Notes: generated from the letters alone by a model not told the origin. DNA of 64,000 nt from an uncultured Cyclobacteriaceae bacterium (GCA_947492745.1 CANLOE010000012.1:22495-86494), one strand, 5' to 3'; counted from the stretch's first letter, positions 49,101-51,552 are shown. A program made the numbers and translations.

Positions 49101-51552
49101 GTGTATAAGCGATATCAGCTAGGGTATTGGCATTTTTTCCTTTGAGGTGTTCGAGAAGGTTTTTAGCGACCAACTTCAAGCTTTGTCTATCTGCTGCCGA
49201 GAGAAGAACAATGAAAGGTTCATTTTGAACTTTTGATGATCCGCTCTTCGCCTCAAGGCCCTGCATGTATTCCCTGATTACTAAATGGGCATTGTACCCT
49301 CCCACCGCAAAGGCATTTATACCTGCTAGCCTAGGTGCTTCTTTTCCCTTTTTACCTGTCCGTAACCATGGCACATTCTCTTGGCCAAGTGCAAACTTGG
49401 CAGTATCCAGACCCAGACCTGCATCTATTTCCTCCAGCCCTTTGATACCAAGAATCAAGCCCCGCTGAAGTTGTAACAAGAGTTTGACCAATGCCACCAA
49501 ACCAGAGGCGGCTTCGGTATGTCCGATAGCTCCTTTTGCTCCCGAAAGCTGTATCTTGGTACTATTGTTTTCCCCCTTGTCCAATGCTTTTTTAATAGCA
49601 GCGATTTCTGCGAAGTCCCCTTCTTTGACTCCCGAGGCATGGCATTCGATCAAACTCAAGTCCGATGGTTCGATGGCCGCACTTTTCCAAGCATCGATCA
49701 TGACTTCCGCCTGTTTCTCTACATTAGGGGCGATAATGGAAAATGTCTTGCCGCTATTGTTTGTCGCAACACTCTCTACAATACCATAAATCCGGTCGTT
49801 GTCTTCACGCGCCTTTGACAGTGATTTCAAAACAACTGACACGACCGCCTCACCTCTTAGCTGCCCTTGGCTCTTTTCACTGAACAGGTAAGGTTGCTTT
49901 TCCTGGGTTAAAATAGTATCCTGCCTCACCAGAAAGCCGTACCGGTGGAGCAATAGGTTCACCCCTCCGATGATTGCCCGGTCGATCTTTCCTTCGCTGA
50001 TGGAGCGGCAAGCTTCATCGATAGCAAACAATCCACTGGCGCACTCTGTATTGATAAATTTGCAAGGACCCTGAATGTCAAAAAACCGCGCTATCTTTGC
50101 AGGGAACATGGCAGTTTCGTTCCCCATCCAGTAATAATCGTTGAGCGGCACCCGAGCTTCCTGAACCAGTTTGGCATAATCACCCGATATCGTCGAAATA
50201 AACAGTCCGGTCCTTTTTCCTTTATAATCGGACGATGGATGGCCACTGTCTTCCATACTATGCCAAATCACCTCCATCAACAAACGTTGTTGCGGGTCCA
50301 TGTACTCCGCTTGTAGGGGTGAGATATTGAAAAATGAGGCATCAAAGCTGTCAATGTTATTCAACAGTCCCGCATATACCTTCTCTGCTCCTAACTTAAG
50401 GTACTTACGCGCCTGTGATATGTCCGAAAATGCTCCTTGATGTTCGAGCAGTAGTTTCCAATAGTCTTCTACAGAATCAGATTTCGGGAATCTCCCCGCC
50501 ATACCGACAATCGCCACCTGCTCTCTACGGGGTGATGATACGGCATCTTCCTCTTTTACCGACCGGTCCTTATTGTTTGTATTTTGTTGAGCTTTGTTTT
50601 GAATCGATGCAACCTGTTTGCCTTGAAACAGTTGTTTTTTTCGTGTGCCATGCCCTCCAAAATCCGTCCCCAAGAAGAAGATATAATTTTCCGGTTGTGT
50701 GAACAATCGTTCGATTTTTCCATCTTTTGTTTCAAATTCAAGAATAGCGACCATACCATTCGTCCCGGAAGTAAGGGAAGGAAGGGAGTTATCGAACTTC
50801 ACACGTACCATGACGGAAAGTCTGTTTTTTTCATGGATGTACACTTCATCAAAACGGCTTGGCTTTTGTTCGCCAAAAGCCGTATGAAGTACATACGCGA
50901 ATGTTTTCCATGATGCTATTCCTTCACCCCTGTCCTCACCACTAGTATAGACCATACTTGGGTTCATCACATCGGAAATCTCCTTAATGGGAGTCCGCCC
51001 AAAGAAACAATCGTTCATCTTGTCAAACAGATGGGCCATCGCTGCTGTCACGCTATCCGTGGTCTGAAAAAGACCGTTTTCACTTTCCACAAACCTCTTG
51101 CCCCGCAGCACTTCCGGATAATCCATGACCGTATCGGATAAACCTTGTCCCATTAGGTATAGAAAGTCAGGCGCCTGTTCCCATTTTTCGGCAATCTTAC
51201 CATCCTCTATCCTAAAGACTATCTTGCAGAAATTGGATAGCGTATTTCCTTCCTTGATATCTTCATGCCAAGTCGCGGAGGACCAGCGGAAATAAAGAAG
51301 TACCTTATCCTGATAGGAAAATGTTTTGACAGGCAACAAATCGAGGTCTTGGGTAGTCCGTTTTGCTATTCTCAGAAACTTATAGTAGTTCTGTACTCCT
51401 TTGATGGCTTTATCATGGTAGTGAAAAATAAATGATGGAGCAAACAGTGTATGAAACCGCTCTACGGGCAACTGCCCGTTCCAAGCCTTTCTAAACAACC
51501 GTACTATTTCAGTACCCCACTTCTGATTATAATTTACCGGTATCTCTCTCAT
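19117..51552 (-). CDS. Giant 10,811-aa hybrid trans-AT PKS-NRPS
   Basis: One uninterrupted 32.4-kb frame encodes about 1.2 MDa. Domain order: two NTF2/SnoaL-like domains; KS-DH-ACP; KS-DH-KR-ACP; KS-DH-KR-cMT-ACP; KS-DH-KR-ACP; KS-DH-KR-ACP; KS-ACP-ACP; KS-FAD oxidoreductase-ACP-ACP; C-A-PCP. No AT domain is present, and each KS is followed by the trans-AT type linker ending in YPFA(K/R/Q).RYW or a variant, so malonyl loading must come in trans. All KS retain Cys-His-His, although KS1 and KS7 have divergent motifs. The DHs keep HxxxGxxxxP and DxxxQ. The start overlaps the stop of the ACP-flavoenzyme gene (ATGA), indicating coupled translation. The NRPS part activates serine. The C-terminal tail is basic (RRKKRSDKRK), possibly for docking to the next protein. 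Module details are given in separate entries. Confidence 0.95.
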   Translation of the reverse strand: MREIPVNYNQKWGTEIVRLFRKAWNGQLPVERFHTLFAPSFIFHYHDKAIKGVQNYYKFLRIAKRTTQDLDLLPVKTFSYQDKVLLYFRWSSATWHEDIKEGNTLSNFCKIVFRIEDGKIAEKWEQAPDFLYLMGQGLSDTVMDYPEVLRGKRFVESENGLFQTTDSVTAAMAHLFDKMNDCFFGRTPIKEISDVMNPSMVYTSGEDRGEGIASWKTFAYVLHTAFGEQKPSRFDEVYIHEKNRLSVMVRVKFDNSLPSLTSGTNGMVAILEFETKDGKIERLFTQPENYIFFLGTDFGGHGTRKKQLFQGKQVASIQNKAQQNTNNKDRSVKEEDAVSSPRREQVAIVGMAGRFPKSDSVEDYWKLLLEHQGAFSDISQARKYLKLGAEKVYAGLLNNIDSFDASFFNISPLQAEYMDPQQRLLMEVIWHSMEDSGHPSSDYKGKRTGLFISTISGDYAKLVQEARVPLNDYYWMGNETAMFPAKIARFFDIQGPCKFINTECASGLFAIDEACRSISEGKIDRAIIGGVNLLLHRYGFLVRQDTILTQEKQPYLFSEKSQGQLRGEAVVSVVLKSLSKAREDNDRIYGIVESVATNNSGKTFSIIAPNVEKQAEVMIDAWKSAAIEPSDLSLIECHASGVKEGDFAEIAAIKKALDKGENNSTKIQLSGAKGAIGHTEAASGLVALVKLLLQLQRGLILGIKGLEEIDAGLGLDTAKFALGQENVPWLRTGKKGKEAPRLAGINAFAVGGYNAHLVIREYMQGLEAKSGSSKVQNEPFIVLLSAADRQSLKLVAKNLLEHLKGKNANTLADIAYTLQVGRSSLQERLALVVEDTEALIMELSGYLKGKTNGQLLTTDSATVSTNETKIATAVKERNPYAMAQLWLQGLKIDWSLWYDGYELPNKVSLPHYPFAKHRYWVPEVSGDTGMDTLAKLHPLLHSNASDLTEQKFSSLFSGSESFLMDHRVKGEKILPGVAYLEMAREAGERSMGASVSQVFDVNWWQPITVSDSPATVQLRVFPEGDTIAYQVYTRGVESEQVHAQGSLGTTVLSRPQPFDIDALLSGMDDQKNGTDCYRLFKDLGLEYGDSFQGIEQLYFDGSSCLSKITLTKEEGYVLPPGLLDSALQTCMGIGLGEDGKGTLGLPFSVQKVDIHGPVSDTVWCYARKHTGTKRRADSYDIDMLSASGEVLLVFRDFVALSEVRFVPKETDDSMDQELREVSGKGEIKEEVAHYFKSLLSDFSKLPVENINLGDAFEKYGIDSMMTVKMTRQLSKSFQNLPSTLFFECQNLTELIEYFRAEYPERLSEIIGDTNAKTTGQSQRSADSYGNTRSKGIMGRKRFHPLEPRQAAKTPKVATAQEDIAIIGLSGRYPQANTIEEFWKILSTGKDCITEIPSDRWDVDRMYDSKKDIPGKSYSKWGGFIEDMDKFDPLFFNISPSEAEYMDPQERLFLQTAWSCMEDAGYTRKALKSIGATDDLIKEGHVGVYVGVMYSEYQLLGTEESAKGSPLSTWSSPSSIANRVSYHLNLQGPSMAVDTMCSSSLTAIHLAMEAIRNGQCSMAIAGGVNLSIHPNKYKILSQGMFMSDKGRCESFGEGGEGYVPSEGVGAVILKPLSQAEADGDHIYGVIKGSSLNHGGKTNGYTVPNPKAQASLIGNAIDKAGVRPEDFSYVEAHGTGTSLGDPIEISGLSKAFKSSTKKGQYCAIGSVKSNIGHAESAAGISGLTKILLQFKHGQLVPSLHSGSLNKNIDFARTPFKVQQVLEDWVTEEGRPRLAGLSSFGAGGSNAHLVMEEYMPRTIYYQSDDAAIVLLSAKNKDRLKEQVINLIAYLDSNGDVDLYDLAYTLQIGRESMEERLAIVVYELETLKERLLGYVRGDRSQVLVGNTKKDGKGLVLEGNAGKSYIQTAIKEKELDLLAQLWTQGVDIDWNLVYDGEGRPNKISLPTYPFAKHRYWVSESSSAGGMGTLVKLHPLLHSNTSDLTEQKFSSLFTGTESFLMDHRVKGKRVLPGVAYLEMAREAGERSMGALITQIRHVNWWQPISVSDSPATVQLRVFPEGDTIAYQIYTDTVQSEHIHAQGSLGATILSSPQPIDITSLLSDMEGQKSGTDCYRRFKDLGLGYGSSFQGIEKVYFNDSASLSKITLTKEEGYVLQPGFLDSALQTCMGIGLGEEGKGTLGLPFSIQEVNIHGPVSDTVWCYARKDTDTKQRADSYDIVMLSASGEVLLALKGLVILAGMDGQFGEGKSNDLLTAPKKEAALHLYGPLWKVSDAKDMEDTPTGSCLVVLAGGTDFLAEKLKKSLVEEVRAVGVGTTEIEYYTAMLSLLRTKTGSKEQVEVLVLYEQDSYLDFAFISGLLKTASLETPNISGKTIGVESLTVNEIPDLMDIIQSERLTKDKEIRYIHSERQVLEFQPMDSQLQETGLSIKDGGVYLITGGTGGLGYIFATYISKVKDTKLVLTGRREKGSLSPKELESINAVYHCCDVTDRSSVQELIDTIIERYGSLDGIIHSAGVIQDGLMVNGSSEKSLEVLNPKIIGARNLDESTLGLDLDFMVYFSSLSGVLGNVGQGDYSSANAWLDNHAAHRNGLVREGKRKGHTLSINWPLWKDGGMKLDKDSTEYLAQRIGIQALPTKDGLLAFEHLLRKQLGQGTVIFGQSDALQKLTGRSTTPSQGGASSDTLTSPVIKKEVTDTVLGLVSALLKLDINEISIEENLGDYGFDSVSLTKLSNELNIHYDIELMPTLFYSFSTIDALVGHLLTDYPEQLLKYHSINAIEETKPRPVISPKAQSKRFLRTEMKSREIEGAVPGKQEEPVAIIGISGRFPGAPDVETFWQNIKNNKDSITEVPPDRWDWRTAPNTAQSDNRIKWGGFISDMDKFDPLFFGISPREAESMDPQQRIALEAVYGALEDAGISSGSIKGSNTGVFIGVSTLDYMTLLMNREVLSDLAQISTGAAHSVLVNRISYLLDLHGPSEPVDTACSSSLIAIHRAVEHIRSGRCTMAISGGVNALLSPELSLSFGEAGMLSEDGRCKTFDEKANGYVRGEGVGIVILKSLSEAERDGDRIYAVIPATAENHGGKANTLTSPNPLAQKELLLSAYRSGNIDPRSVGYIEAHGTGTSLGDPIEVKGLKTAFHELYKERGMEPSTVPHISLGSVKTNIGHLESAAGIAGVLKVVQALQHETIPGNPHLSTPNEYLQLENTPFKLQKETTPWEKNENRPRIAGVSSFGFGGANAHVVIEEYPQQPTHYKSQDAAIVLLSAKNKDRLQARILDLIAYLKTNNEANLHDIAYTLQIGREPMEERLALVTENPETLKVQLENYTKGDGQQIFIGNVKKNRRNPSSGGEAEEARIDKAIKSKDIKSLAELWTKGADIDWNVLYTDAVRPNKINLPTYPFVRERYWLREEKKMEKISMPVDNSTKLHPLLHRNTSNLSEQKFSSLFTGKEFFLNDHRVKGEKILPSVAYLEMAREAGQRSIEAPINQIFDVSCLHPIVVGSISAEVQLRVFLKDDTIAFEVYSSITASEHIHAQGKMRTTVGPEPQPYDIDTLLATKENRKSGAEVYGIFESIGLGYSRSFRGIETLYHKEGSALSKLIPTKGNKGYILPPGLLDSALQTCIGIELGSKGSVALKLPFSISEVNIYGSVEDTVWCHAYRNTNSEQKDEAMSCYDIDMLTASGEVVLSFRELFCLTLENTDETTSIANGHLAPSMTVGSIMHCKSLWQRGALLDTEVLAKGTVAIVGQENAFSERLRSMLESQGAKVVLHQSFEAIDPNISSIYLVQGLHQYGKIGTKQTDLIDTMELSVFHSLKSIQHRGHHAVELTVLTYATQQVFENDSVHAAGAGITGLVGSLAKEEPEWAIRRIDVDQEPTLSNLSRIPFSKGVAVKAWALRDGIAYHEKWVPVTLPTKMTKDNFRQSGVYVILGGAGGIGRATTEYLIEKYGSRIYWLGRRPYDQLSEAARESLLRYASFLEYIPCDATDESSVLQAYERIKQKEKAVHGLFHSAIVLHDRLLVNMELSDFRKSFDSKSIASHHLIEAFRKEPLDFICFYSSAQSYITASGQGNYAAGCTYKDSYALEVEQKYGISCRTMNWGYWGEVGVVAKSAYKEEMALQGIGSISSEEGMEALEYLMAGEERKLLVLKTIADKVPIVHTVIDYSLRMDSQEVSTLIEVPILKLPRPDFDADGKSMLDNLCYTAVLQLMIAMGVRTYTATSKEELGAKLGVIDKYKHLFSELLHDLEAKAYLTFENNQVQISPKMVNEVRSFDLSRSLTELKENSLHYEAHTRLLATCLRSYAAILKGEVLATDIIFPQGSFALVSGIYKDNPQADFFNEGMAHWVRALVGENISKLSPGQRLTLLEVGAGTGGTSLFLFKILAEFKEHIRYIYTDRSKSFLIHAEENYKEIAPYLETMLFDVETSPMDQGLMQGSCDMVIATNVLHATKDMSATLRNIKVVLKHNGVLLLNEIARKEIFTTTIFGLLDGWWSHEDKEIRLPGSPGISGENWKKILELEGYAMTKILLESKDLPQQLILTKSNGEFLHSSPAPQAKYRKETKETTKMNDKLTMVTGKRNLDGLYDKLTHIASKTIRLPEAEFDLDENFRDYGFDSILGNQLVTNISEALSIELSPTIIFSYPNIRELSAYIVRKHGDTIVEAEEKVGQKEDVPLRYRGERNDRKVRDRFVTTSDSEESSTKSNGTFNERKGIRPPLGHHRANPSPEERNTKSTDIAIIGMSGQYGSADNLQEFWKVLRDGISLIEEVPEERWSIAEHYSPDRSESDKTYAKWGSFLKGIDKFDPMFFRISGREAEHMDPQQRLFLQHCWAAFEDAGIAAGQLNGANCGVVVGAATGDYLNEERSKEAFSFWGNTTSILASRISYYLNLTGPALAIDTACSSSLVAIDSACKLLVEGETDIMLSGGVNIHTGPTFYKMASKSGMLSEDGLCYTFDHRANGFVPGEGVGVLVLKRLKDAERDRDRIYGIIKGSAVNQDGTTNGITAPNAISQEKLEKKVYEKYGIPSESISYIETHGTGTALGDPIEFEALNRSFGQPSGRQGLCGLGSVKTNIGHALMAAGIAGVQKVLLSLMHKQLPPSLNYEKENPLISLQNSPFYINDALRQWTVEEGTPRRAAISSFGFSGTNAHMVIEEYVAQTVRYRTEVPAIILLSAKNEGRLKAKVADLATYLSDHSKADLYDIAYTLQVGREPMEERLALVAPDLDFLKARLADYHQGDTTGLLRGNTQREDKTFFLQGKAGKSYIETALKEKELLSLAQLWVEGVKIDWNLLYEEDSRPRKISLPTYPFAQGRYWISETTTTDLPKASSVLHPLLHSNTSNLSEQRFTSLFTGREPFFADHLVKGKKTLPGVAYLEMAREAGERSIDRPISQIAQVKWLRPIVVNDSPKEIQLRVYQEKEAIAYELYRPIGTSRQVYAQGQLSTTVLTKPQPIDIEQLRGGMAHQRSGEEVYRIFHNLGLDHSNGFRGIENMYYKKNEALCRIVHTQQKDYVLSPYVLDCALQTCIGTALEEDLKTPRLPFSVKKVNIYGPIEDTLWCYAQRYTHQDLGEGADGFDIDMLSASGEVLLSFRGLVTLTLESNTEQQQPVVRLQEALENEADLYLYDKVWEAVTPKPSGKELDFSYQIILVGGSTPLAEMLAESLGEEVLTLHAAADEVNYFMQVLSLLQHIASSKKKTNVLIVYRNEAYRNHAFVSGLLKTAALEIPNFKGKTIGVDSMEQCDADALKEVIGFERYAIEAEVRYHKGVRQVHEIRPLDFGTVESGPAIKEGGIYLITGGSGGLGLIFAEHIAKTKGTLSVLIGRSTQGKLSLQELKSINAVYHTGDVSNITSLKELLDTITMTYGKPDGIIHSVGINQDSLIVNKVEKEAIEVFSPKLSGAKNLDILTKDLDLDFMVYCSSIAAITGNIGQAAYCSANAWLDGYAHYRNDLVRQGKRRGHTLSINWPLWKSGGMKVVPEKIAHLKRQTGMLPLPNREGILAFEYLLARSVHQGIVVFGQNDSLKKNTLLGKFRSAETSSRIPTPVLKKQVSDNLIGLIAELAKFDAEEITPDVGLTDYGFDSIFFTQLSNKLNTQYEVDIVPTVFYSHRTIEVLVDYLIEYHVDMLLTYHAIDSEAAVEGAVSVEFGTRAIRDKGPRTEEVPQEIEDIPQSRMSCDIAIIGINGRFPESRDVDAFWDNIRDNQDLITEVPSDRWDWKNHYREGKAMVKWGGFIKDIDKFDPLFFGISPREAELMDPQQRIVLESVHGALEDAGIPTKRIKGTDTGVFIGVSNMDYMTLVSERGDLKGEAQLPTGSAHSVLVNRISYLLDLHGPSEPIDTACSSSLIAIHRAVESIRNGHCMMAICGGVNALLSPDLTLSFSDAGMLSKDGRCKTFDQRANGYVRSEGVGTVILKPLHQAEIDGDHIYGVIRGTAENHGGRANTLTSPNPIAQKELLTKAYKSAGIVLDDVSYIETHGTGTALGDPIETEGLKMAFEELYKEQGLQPPVLPRIKLGSVKANIGHTESAAGIAGMLKVLMALQYKMIPGNPHLRTPNEYLRLEGSPFELQKETTQWDAINGGPRVAGISSFGFGGANAHVIIEEYTSKKTHYHSNDQAIILLSAKNKDRLKMRALDLQAYLDTHENANIYNVAYTLQIGREPMEERLAMVVPDIDCLKERLTKYVNGHETELLAGNTHDNKDRFILQGNAGRSYIETTMREKDMDALARLWIQGVEVDWNLLYEETHRPSKVSLPTYPFARERYWIPEPINPHVRDTSVKLHPLLHSNDSSLSEQKFKSVFTGKESFLLDHQVSGERILPGVAYLEMAREAGERSIEGSITQIANVNWLRPLYVKGGPVDIQLTISHKGDAMEYKIFSVALGTEHLHARGSLGTRVLTKPDPIAVESIKSTMKGTKSGEECYGMFKDLGLEYGSSFQGIERMYYNGSACLSKIAPVQEEGYTLPPGLLDCALQTCLGTGLEGERVSGLSLPFSLEEVNIYGPVREAVWCYARKHSYNHAQSKRNGFDMDMLSSSGEVLLSFRGFVALNLDIGTDFGKRQADRIPLGNSSNGNNKEVGLHMYEPIWEQSIIRDKVADPHHSLFVILVGASSVLAEKLTETLIDEVIAIGGDTGESDYYADVLSLLQPMISSKEEMEVQVLFDNDSYVEHGFVSALLKTMSMEMPNIKGKTIGVDRLTINDIATLSEIIKSERHALDKEVRYLNGIREVRNLRPLDEKVNENGLAIKSGGVYLITGGSGGLGRTFAEHISNVKDTTLVLVGRSEKGHLSQEELEVMKAVYLPCDVTDRSSVQKLMDNIMETYGRLDGIIHSAGLLKDGLLKSRTAAASREVMNPKILGAKFLDESTKDMDLDFMVYFSSMAGITGNIGQGDYSAANAWLDNHAHLRNGLVRKGRRKGHTISINWPLWAAGGMKVDVDTKEYLEQSMGMYAMPNAVGLQVFDKLLKQRHSHGVVTYGKRNLLEKTLLNRPETISAATHKPIVAVKTEKTREEVIHYFKSELSSVLKLPIDKIKITDAFEKYGIDSVLTVKLTQQLSKSFDNLPSTLFFEYRNLTELVDYFLAEHSDRLLEIIGVNTKEKSIPDFENAPLKEAMTPKHTPLFRPKQTKGASSAIEKEGIAIIGLSGRYPQASTMKEFWKVLSEGRDCITEIPLDRWDAESIYDVEKGTPGKSYGKWGGFIEDMDKFDPLFFNISPREAVQMDPQERLFLQTAWTCMEDAGYTRETLRQTDPSKSLTKGAPVGVYVGVMYSEYQLFGVEETRKGNPLSLPSSPSSIANRVSYYLNLHGPSMALDTMCSSSLTAIHLAMEAIHNGHCSMAIAGGVNLSIHPNKYKVLSQGRFLSNKGRCESFGEGGEGYVPSEGVGAVLLKPLSCAEADGDRIYGVIKSTSLNHGGKTNGYTVPNPNAQAMVIKEAMDRAGVSPSDFSYIEAHGTGTSLGDPIEISGLGKVFKEGTKEGQYCAIGSVKSNIGHAESAAGISGLTKILLQMKHKQLVPSLHSRILNKNIDFKKTPFRVQQHLEDWSVNGNRPRLAGLSSFGAGGSNAHLIVEEYISGTTDYHREDPAIILLSAKNPDRLRERASDLIDYLKSNEDVDLHDIAYTLQIGREPMEERLALDVGSLQELKEQLGAYSKGHPTRALTGSISKSDHDFLLEGQAGRAYIETAIKNKENRSLAQLWVKGVEVDWELLYDQDNRPKKVSLPTYPFAKDRYWFRVARENSFDSLHNGSAPSKTQMGTESNSGKIHLEAIDERPSEPMVMKNEISLVAVEDVNPDLDLAAQSKAASSTITTEKTTLKSQELTLAILKDQLIEVLYLEEKDLREDKSFDELGLDSLLGVEWVGTINKRFNIQIVAAKLYNYPTLTELAAYVHEQAKAGIQKSGLEVTPERHPVDNQDQMVLGKANGKNEGISPFSTEKPFEAKVENGGSDLLEKTIMTSATGHPLINSQELTLTILKDQLMEVLYLEEKDLKEDKPFNELGLDSILGVELVGAINKRFNVKIVAAKLFDYPTLAELSGYVYEQVKADTRKEDPEIDAKQIALAEPPQVVLEQPVTKAESSLPVKNNEYIEAASPIAFIAMEGVFPGAKDANALWEKALLQDYGVIAQENASPFGRITVDGLEEHIALLGMTSTEFSSCSRQQQLIYGVIGKAMKHWGITKESLSTGRTGVFIGAQQVFPDAKEESVGFKDYAAYLIPNKISFQLNLKGPSEVVNAYCTSAYVALHKAIQSIQLGECDQAIVGGVNVISDQELDFSIEDGMRQLLSADGVTRSFCDEAQGFVRSEGAGVLFLKPLEKAKKAGNKILALVKGSSVYHSGRGFSLEAPSAKGMKQVIKTSIEKSKVRPENIDYVEAHGIANRIADAIELGAISEAYAELSTDPNKKWHIGSVKPTVGHPELAAGMASIIKVVKAFEHKIIPGIPGLDRINTELDPGHSMILSDKAQSWESGSSPKCAALNGYAVGGVNAHIILEEYIGDSEPRLPIIREEKQVARQKRPLDTLENVSLASNKAVFGTASKIPAPIGASGGSDDHYDVIVIGAGIAGLVSACYLAKEGKKVLLLEAHNIPGGYLQNYKRKGYDVDAISAVVPDPKNTPIFKQVFKDLEIRQEWIPAPLSQNRVDVSGACTTHLIPDFKLLGMSTKEGLQSTFADIFPEHKEEIFNLFEEMFDEERYFGNSEYYDRLTFGEFLGKHLSPEIHHYFYNPFTHPVERMEDTAYLSMKVMYTTFLGTSQYYPKGGWKKLIRSLEETFKNLGGNIKYRHRVERFDAENGEIKRVIAKGKAFSAKTVLLCGSPYPLMTKIQEKSKASGHAYLEQLSTRKPCLPSVVLTVFFEGSIKEKLTDKERALLHGMITFEDEKKTKFKEHFDTNMLYVVCPTVLDASLSERGDYLIVTVPVKYISEAFWKNNKAQVENHLTSLFLEAFPSLINEMFTTELATPLTMEKFTSNYKGAISGWAITTDQIGENTLSHRTPWQNFFLAGHWVFPGPRIPWAIESGRSVVFEVLQCLKKVAVRPSENQAMKSPLLEKMDSEQRDKIEALVEGILKVPIDGIERGSSLYDHEFSSIQMMKFVRAVNEEFGLGIRMSEVLSLENFDSVFALFEAAVTNEKATPELTGRDGYTEGSESPLLEEMDDDQRDKIEALVEGILKVPMKSIERNGSLYDHEFSSIQMMKFVRAVNEEFGLHIRMSEVLSLENFDSVFALFESAVTNEKPLRDIPPVDKEELALTSPLSEGQKGLWFMQVAEPESTTYNVPIALRIDGKIDVEIVTDVVSKIREKYPNLRTVFRTDSATGIPYQELSRSDGSEIEIDNQILQKGQDIESVFKRLLHRPMDLSKEVMRFYVREAVDGYKTYLLFVVHHIVFDGISAMLLLNEFAMMYERLVKGNKALKVIPDLSYADFAQWESTYIHSSEGKIALSFWESKLQAKPSKLELPYDQVQNRHLEPWEKDGSVTLTMEGRELDILRQAAKRVKVGLPALMLSAFKVLLYKLAATGDIVISMPTAGRPTDKYEKSIGFYINMMLSRTQIHGKERFTDLVSQLNSDLNVSMDHVQYPYPKLLSTLGLSKGKDTDLFPIAFNYQNFNDILEVEDIGVSKKISPMEGVQQAITNEYTLDIVDTGDKFKLQLRYRKDLFLEDTMERHLGYYKKIIDDVVLDPQVPVKDIRIIAEEEKQQLLEGFNDTHTDFPKMKCLHGLFEAQVKKTPDQIAVMFKEEEITYAVLEQRSKQLAIYLQKQGVMPDTLVGICMERSIEMLVGILAILRAGGAYVPIAPDYPEARMAHMLQDGIVQGNEKNKTKIVLTQAHLGQLMDNISKDMGIEVISLAPSWEDNTSITQVKGRLQRKVSSGNLAYVIYTSGSTGRPKGVMTEHAAILNRIQWMQEEYALKKEDCILQKTPFSFDVSVWELLWPISYGARSVFAAPGRHIDPAYILDIIESRKITLLHFVPSMLKAFLAQKGLSGSCASLHTVICSGEAMGTDVKDRFLETFDTATLYNLYGPTEAAIDVTAWHCDKQGEAISIGRPIANIQIFVVDEEHRPVPIGVAGELCIAGIGLARGYLNQAQLTAEKFPKNPFGEGSMYKTGDLARWTPEGTLTYLGRMDHQVKIRGFRIELEEIQAVLNEHARIRDSAVIAKKDAEEAYLVAYYTLLDKDMAIEEQHLKNHLLGYLPEYMVPTFFIAIDSVPTGHSGKLDRKKLMDMALPAKGTHGTVQPDTTTQQQLLEIWKEILDVERVGIRDNFFDIGGNSLLGITMQQRIQSELGKEISIMEILQYATIENIADHLDLSQKNEKVLQRRKKRSDKRKMILTGEKH
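19190..22380 (-). other. NRPS module: C-A(Ser)-PCP
   Basis: Condensation domain (about 9727-10160) with HHIVFDG. Adenylation domain (about 10194-10674): YTSGSTGRPKGV, YNLYGPTEAAIDV, YKTGDLARW. The specificity residues read by eye are D-V-W-H-I-S-L-I-D (FDVSVWE, LHFVPSM, ICSGE, NLYGPTE, AAID), which fits the serine codes of known domains. PCP (about 10710-10787): NFFDIGGNSLLG. No epimerisation or heterocyclisation domain, so L-Ser amide incorporation is expected. Confidence 0.88.
22420..25830 (-). other. Module 7: KS-FAD oxidoreductase-ACP-ACP
   Basis: KS7 (about 8577-8977): VNAYCTSAYVAL, EAHGIAN, TVGHPELAAG; the triad is kept but the motifs diverge. FAD domain (about 9034-9513): VIVIGAGIAGLVSACYLA, LLLEAHNIPGGY, and a C-terminal AGHWVFPGPRIPWAIESGR, the pattern of CrtI/retinol-saturase/amine-oxidase-like flavoproteins. 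Two ACPs (about 9527-9610 and 9629-9710) are near-identical repeats, both with DHEFSSIQMM in place of G-x-D-S. Confidence 0.85.
25970..28690 (-). other. Module 6: KS with tandem beta-branching-type ACPs
   Basis: KS6 (about 7624-8064): DTMCSSSLTAIH, nearly the twin of KS2. Two ACPs follow (about 8301-8377 and 8451-8527), with DELGLDSLLGVEWVGTIN and NELGLDSILGVELVGAIN. The Trp six residues after the modified Ser in the first copy is the known signature of ACPs recognised by HMG-synthase beta-branching cassettes; the second has Leu there. No reductive domain is present, leaving the beta-keto group these cassettes need. Confidence 0.83.
28800..33050 (-). other. Module 5: KS-DH-KR-ACP
   Basis: KS5 (about 6169-6597): DTACSSSLIAIH, ETHGTGT, ANIGHTESAAG, close to KS3. 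DH5 (about 6771-7037): DHQVSGERILP and LDCALQT. KR5 (about 7067-7480): YLITGGSGGLG, FSSMAGITGN, YSAANAW, Asp in GLLKD (B-type). ACP5 (about 7490-7584): EKYGIDSVL, close to ACP1. Confidence 0.86.
33200..37370 (-). other. Module 4: KS-DH-KR-ACP
   Basis: KS4 (about 4729-5147): DTACSSSLVAID, ETHGTGT, TNIGHALMAAG; it belongs to a different subgroup from KS2/KS6 and KS3/KS5, perhaps because it must accept the alpha-methyl intermediate. DH4 (about 5322-5597): DHLVKGKKTLP and LDCALQT. KR4 (about 5611-6007): YLITGGSGGLG, CSSIAAITGN, YCSANAW, Asp in GINQD. ACP4 (about 6037-6117): DYGFDSIFF. Confidence 0.86.
37590..43120 (-). other. Module 3: KS-DH-KR-cMT-ACP
   Basis: KS3 (about 2812-3240): DTACSSSLIAIH. 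DH3 (about 3421-3697): DHRVKGEKILP and LDSALQT. KR3 (about 3717-4140): VILGGAGGIG and YAAGCTYKDSYA; Cys instead of Asn after the Tyr is usual in KRs of methylating trans-AT modules. C-methyltransferase (about 4160-4535): SAM motif LLEVGAGTGGT and IATNVLHATKD. ACP3 (about 4572-4654): DYGFDSILG. It should give an alpha-methylated, reduced unit. Confidence 0.88.
43240..47480 (-). other. Module 2: KS-DH-KR-ACP
   Basis: KS2 (about 1359-1796): DTMCSSSLTAIH, EAHGTGT, SNIGHAESAAG. DH2 (about 1969-2244): DHRVKGKRVLP and LDSALQT. KR2 (about 2257-2650): YLITGGTGGLG, Ser in FSSLSGVLGN, Tyr and Asn in YSSANAW, Asp in GVIQD suggesting a B-type alcohol. ACP2 (about 2684-2770): DYGFDSVSL. Expected outcome: reduction and dehydration to an alkene. 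Confidence 0.87.
47640..50530 (-). other. Module 1: KS-DH-ACP
   Basis: KS1 (residues about 342-761) keeps cysteine in NTECASGLFAID and histidines in ECHASG and AIGHTEAASG, but departs from DTACSSS and HGTGT and has LILGIKG where elongating KSs have PPSL. DH1 (about 932-1204): DHRVKGEKILP and LDSALQT, both intact. ACP1 (about 1224-1304): EKYGIDSMM. There is no KR, so the DH must act on a hydroxyl made in the previous split module (dehydrating bimodule pattern). Confidence 0.85.
50640..51552 (-). other. Giant synthase N-terminus: tandem NTF2/SnoaL-like domains
   Basis: Residues 1 to about 300 contain two copies of a small alpha+beta barrel pattern: RFHTLFAPSFIFHYHD then IVFRIEDGKIAEKWEQ in the first, ISDVMNPSMVYTS then LEFETKDGKIERLF in the second. 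The form 'f...dGKI.e.w' is typical of SnoaL/NTF2-like proteins, which bind small hydrophobic ligands and include polyketide cyclases and isomerases. They precede KS1 with no linker rich in Pro/Ser. Whether they are catalytic (cyclisation, dehydration, double-bond shift) or a docking platform for the incoming ACP-flavoenzyme is unknown. Confidence 0.65.
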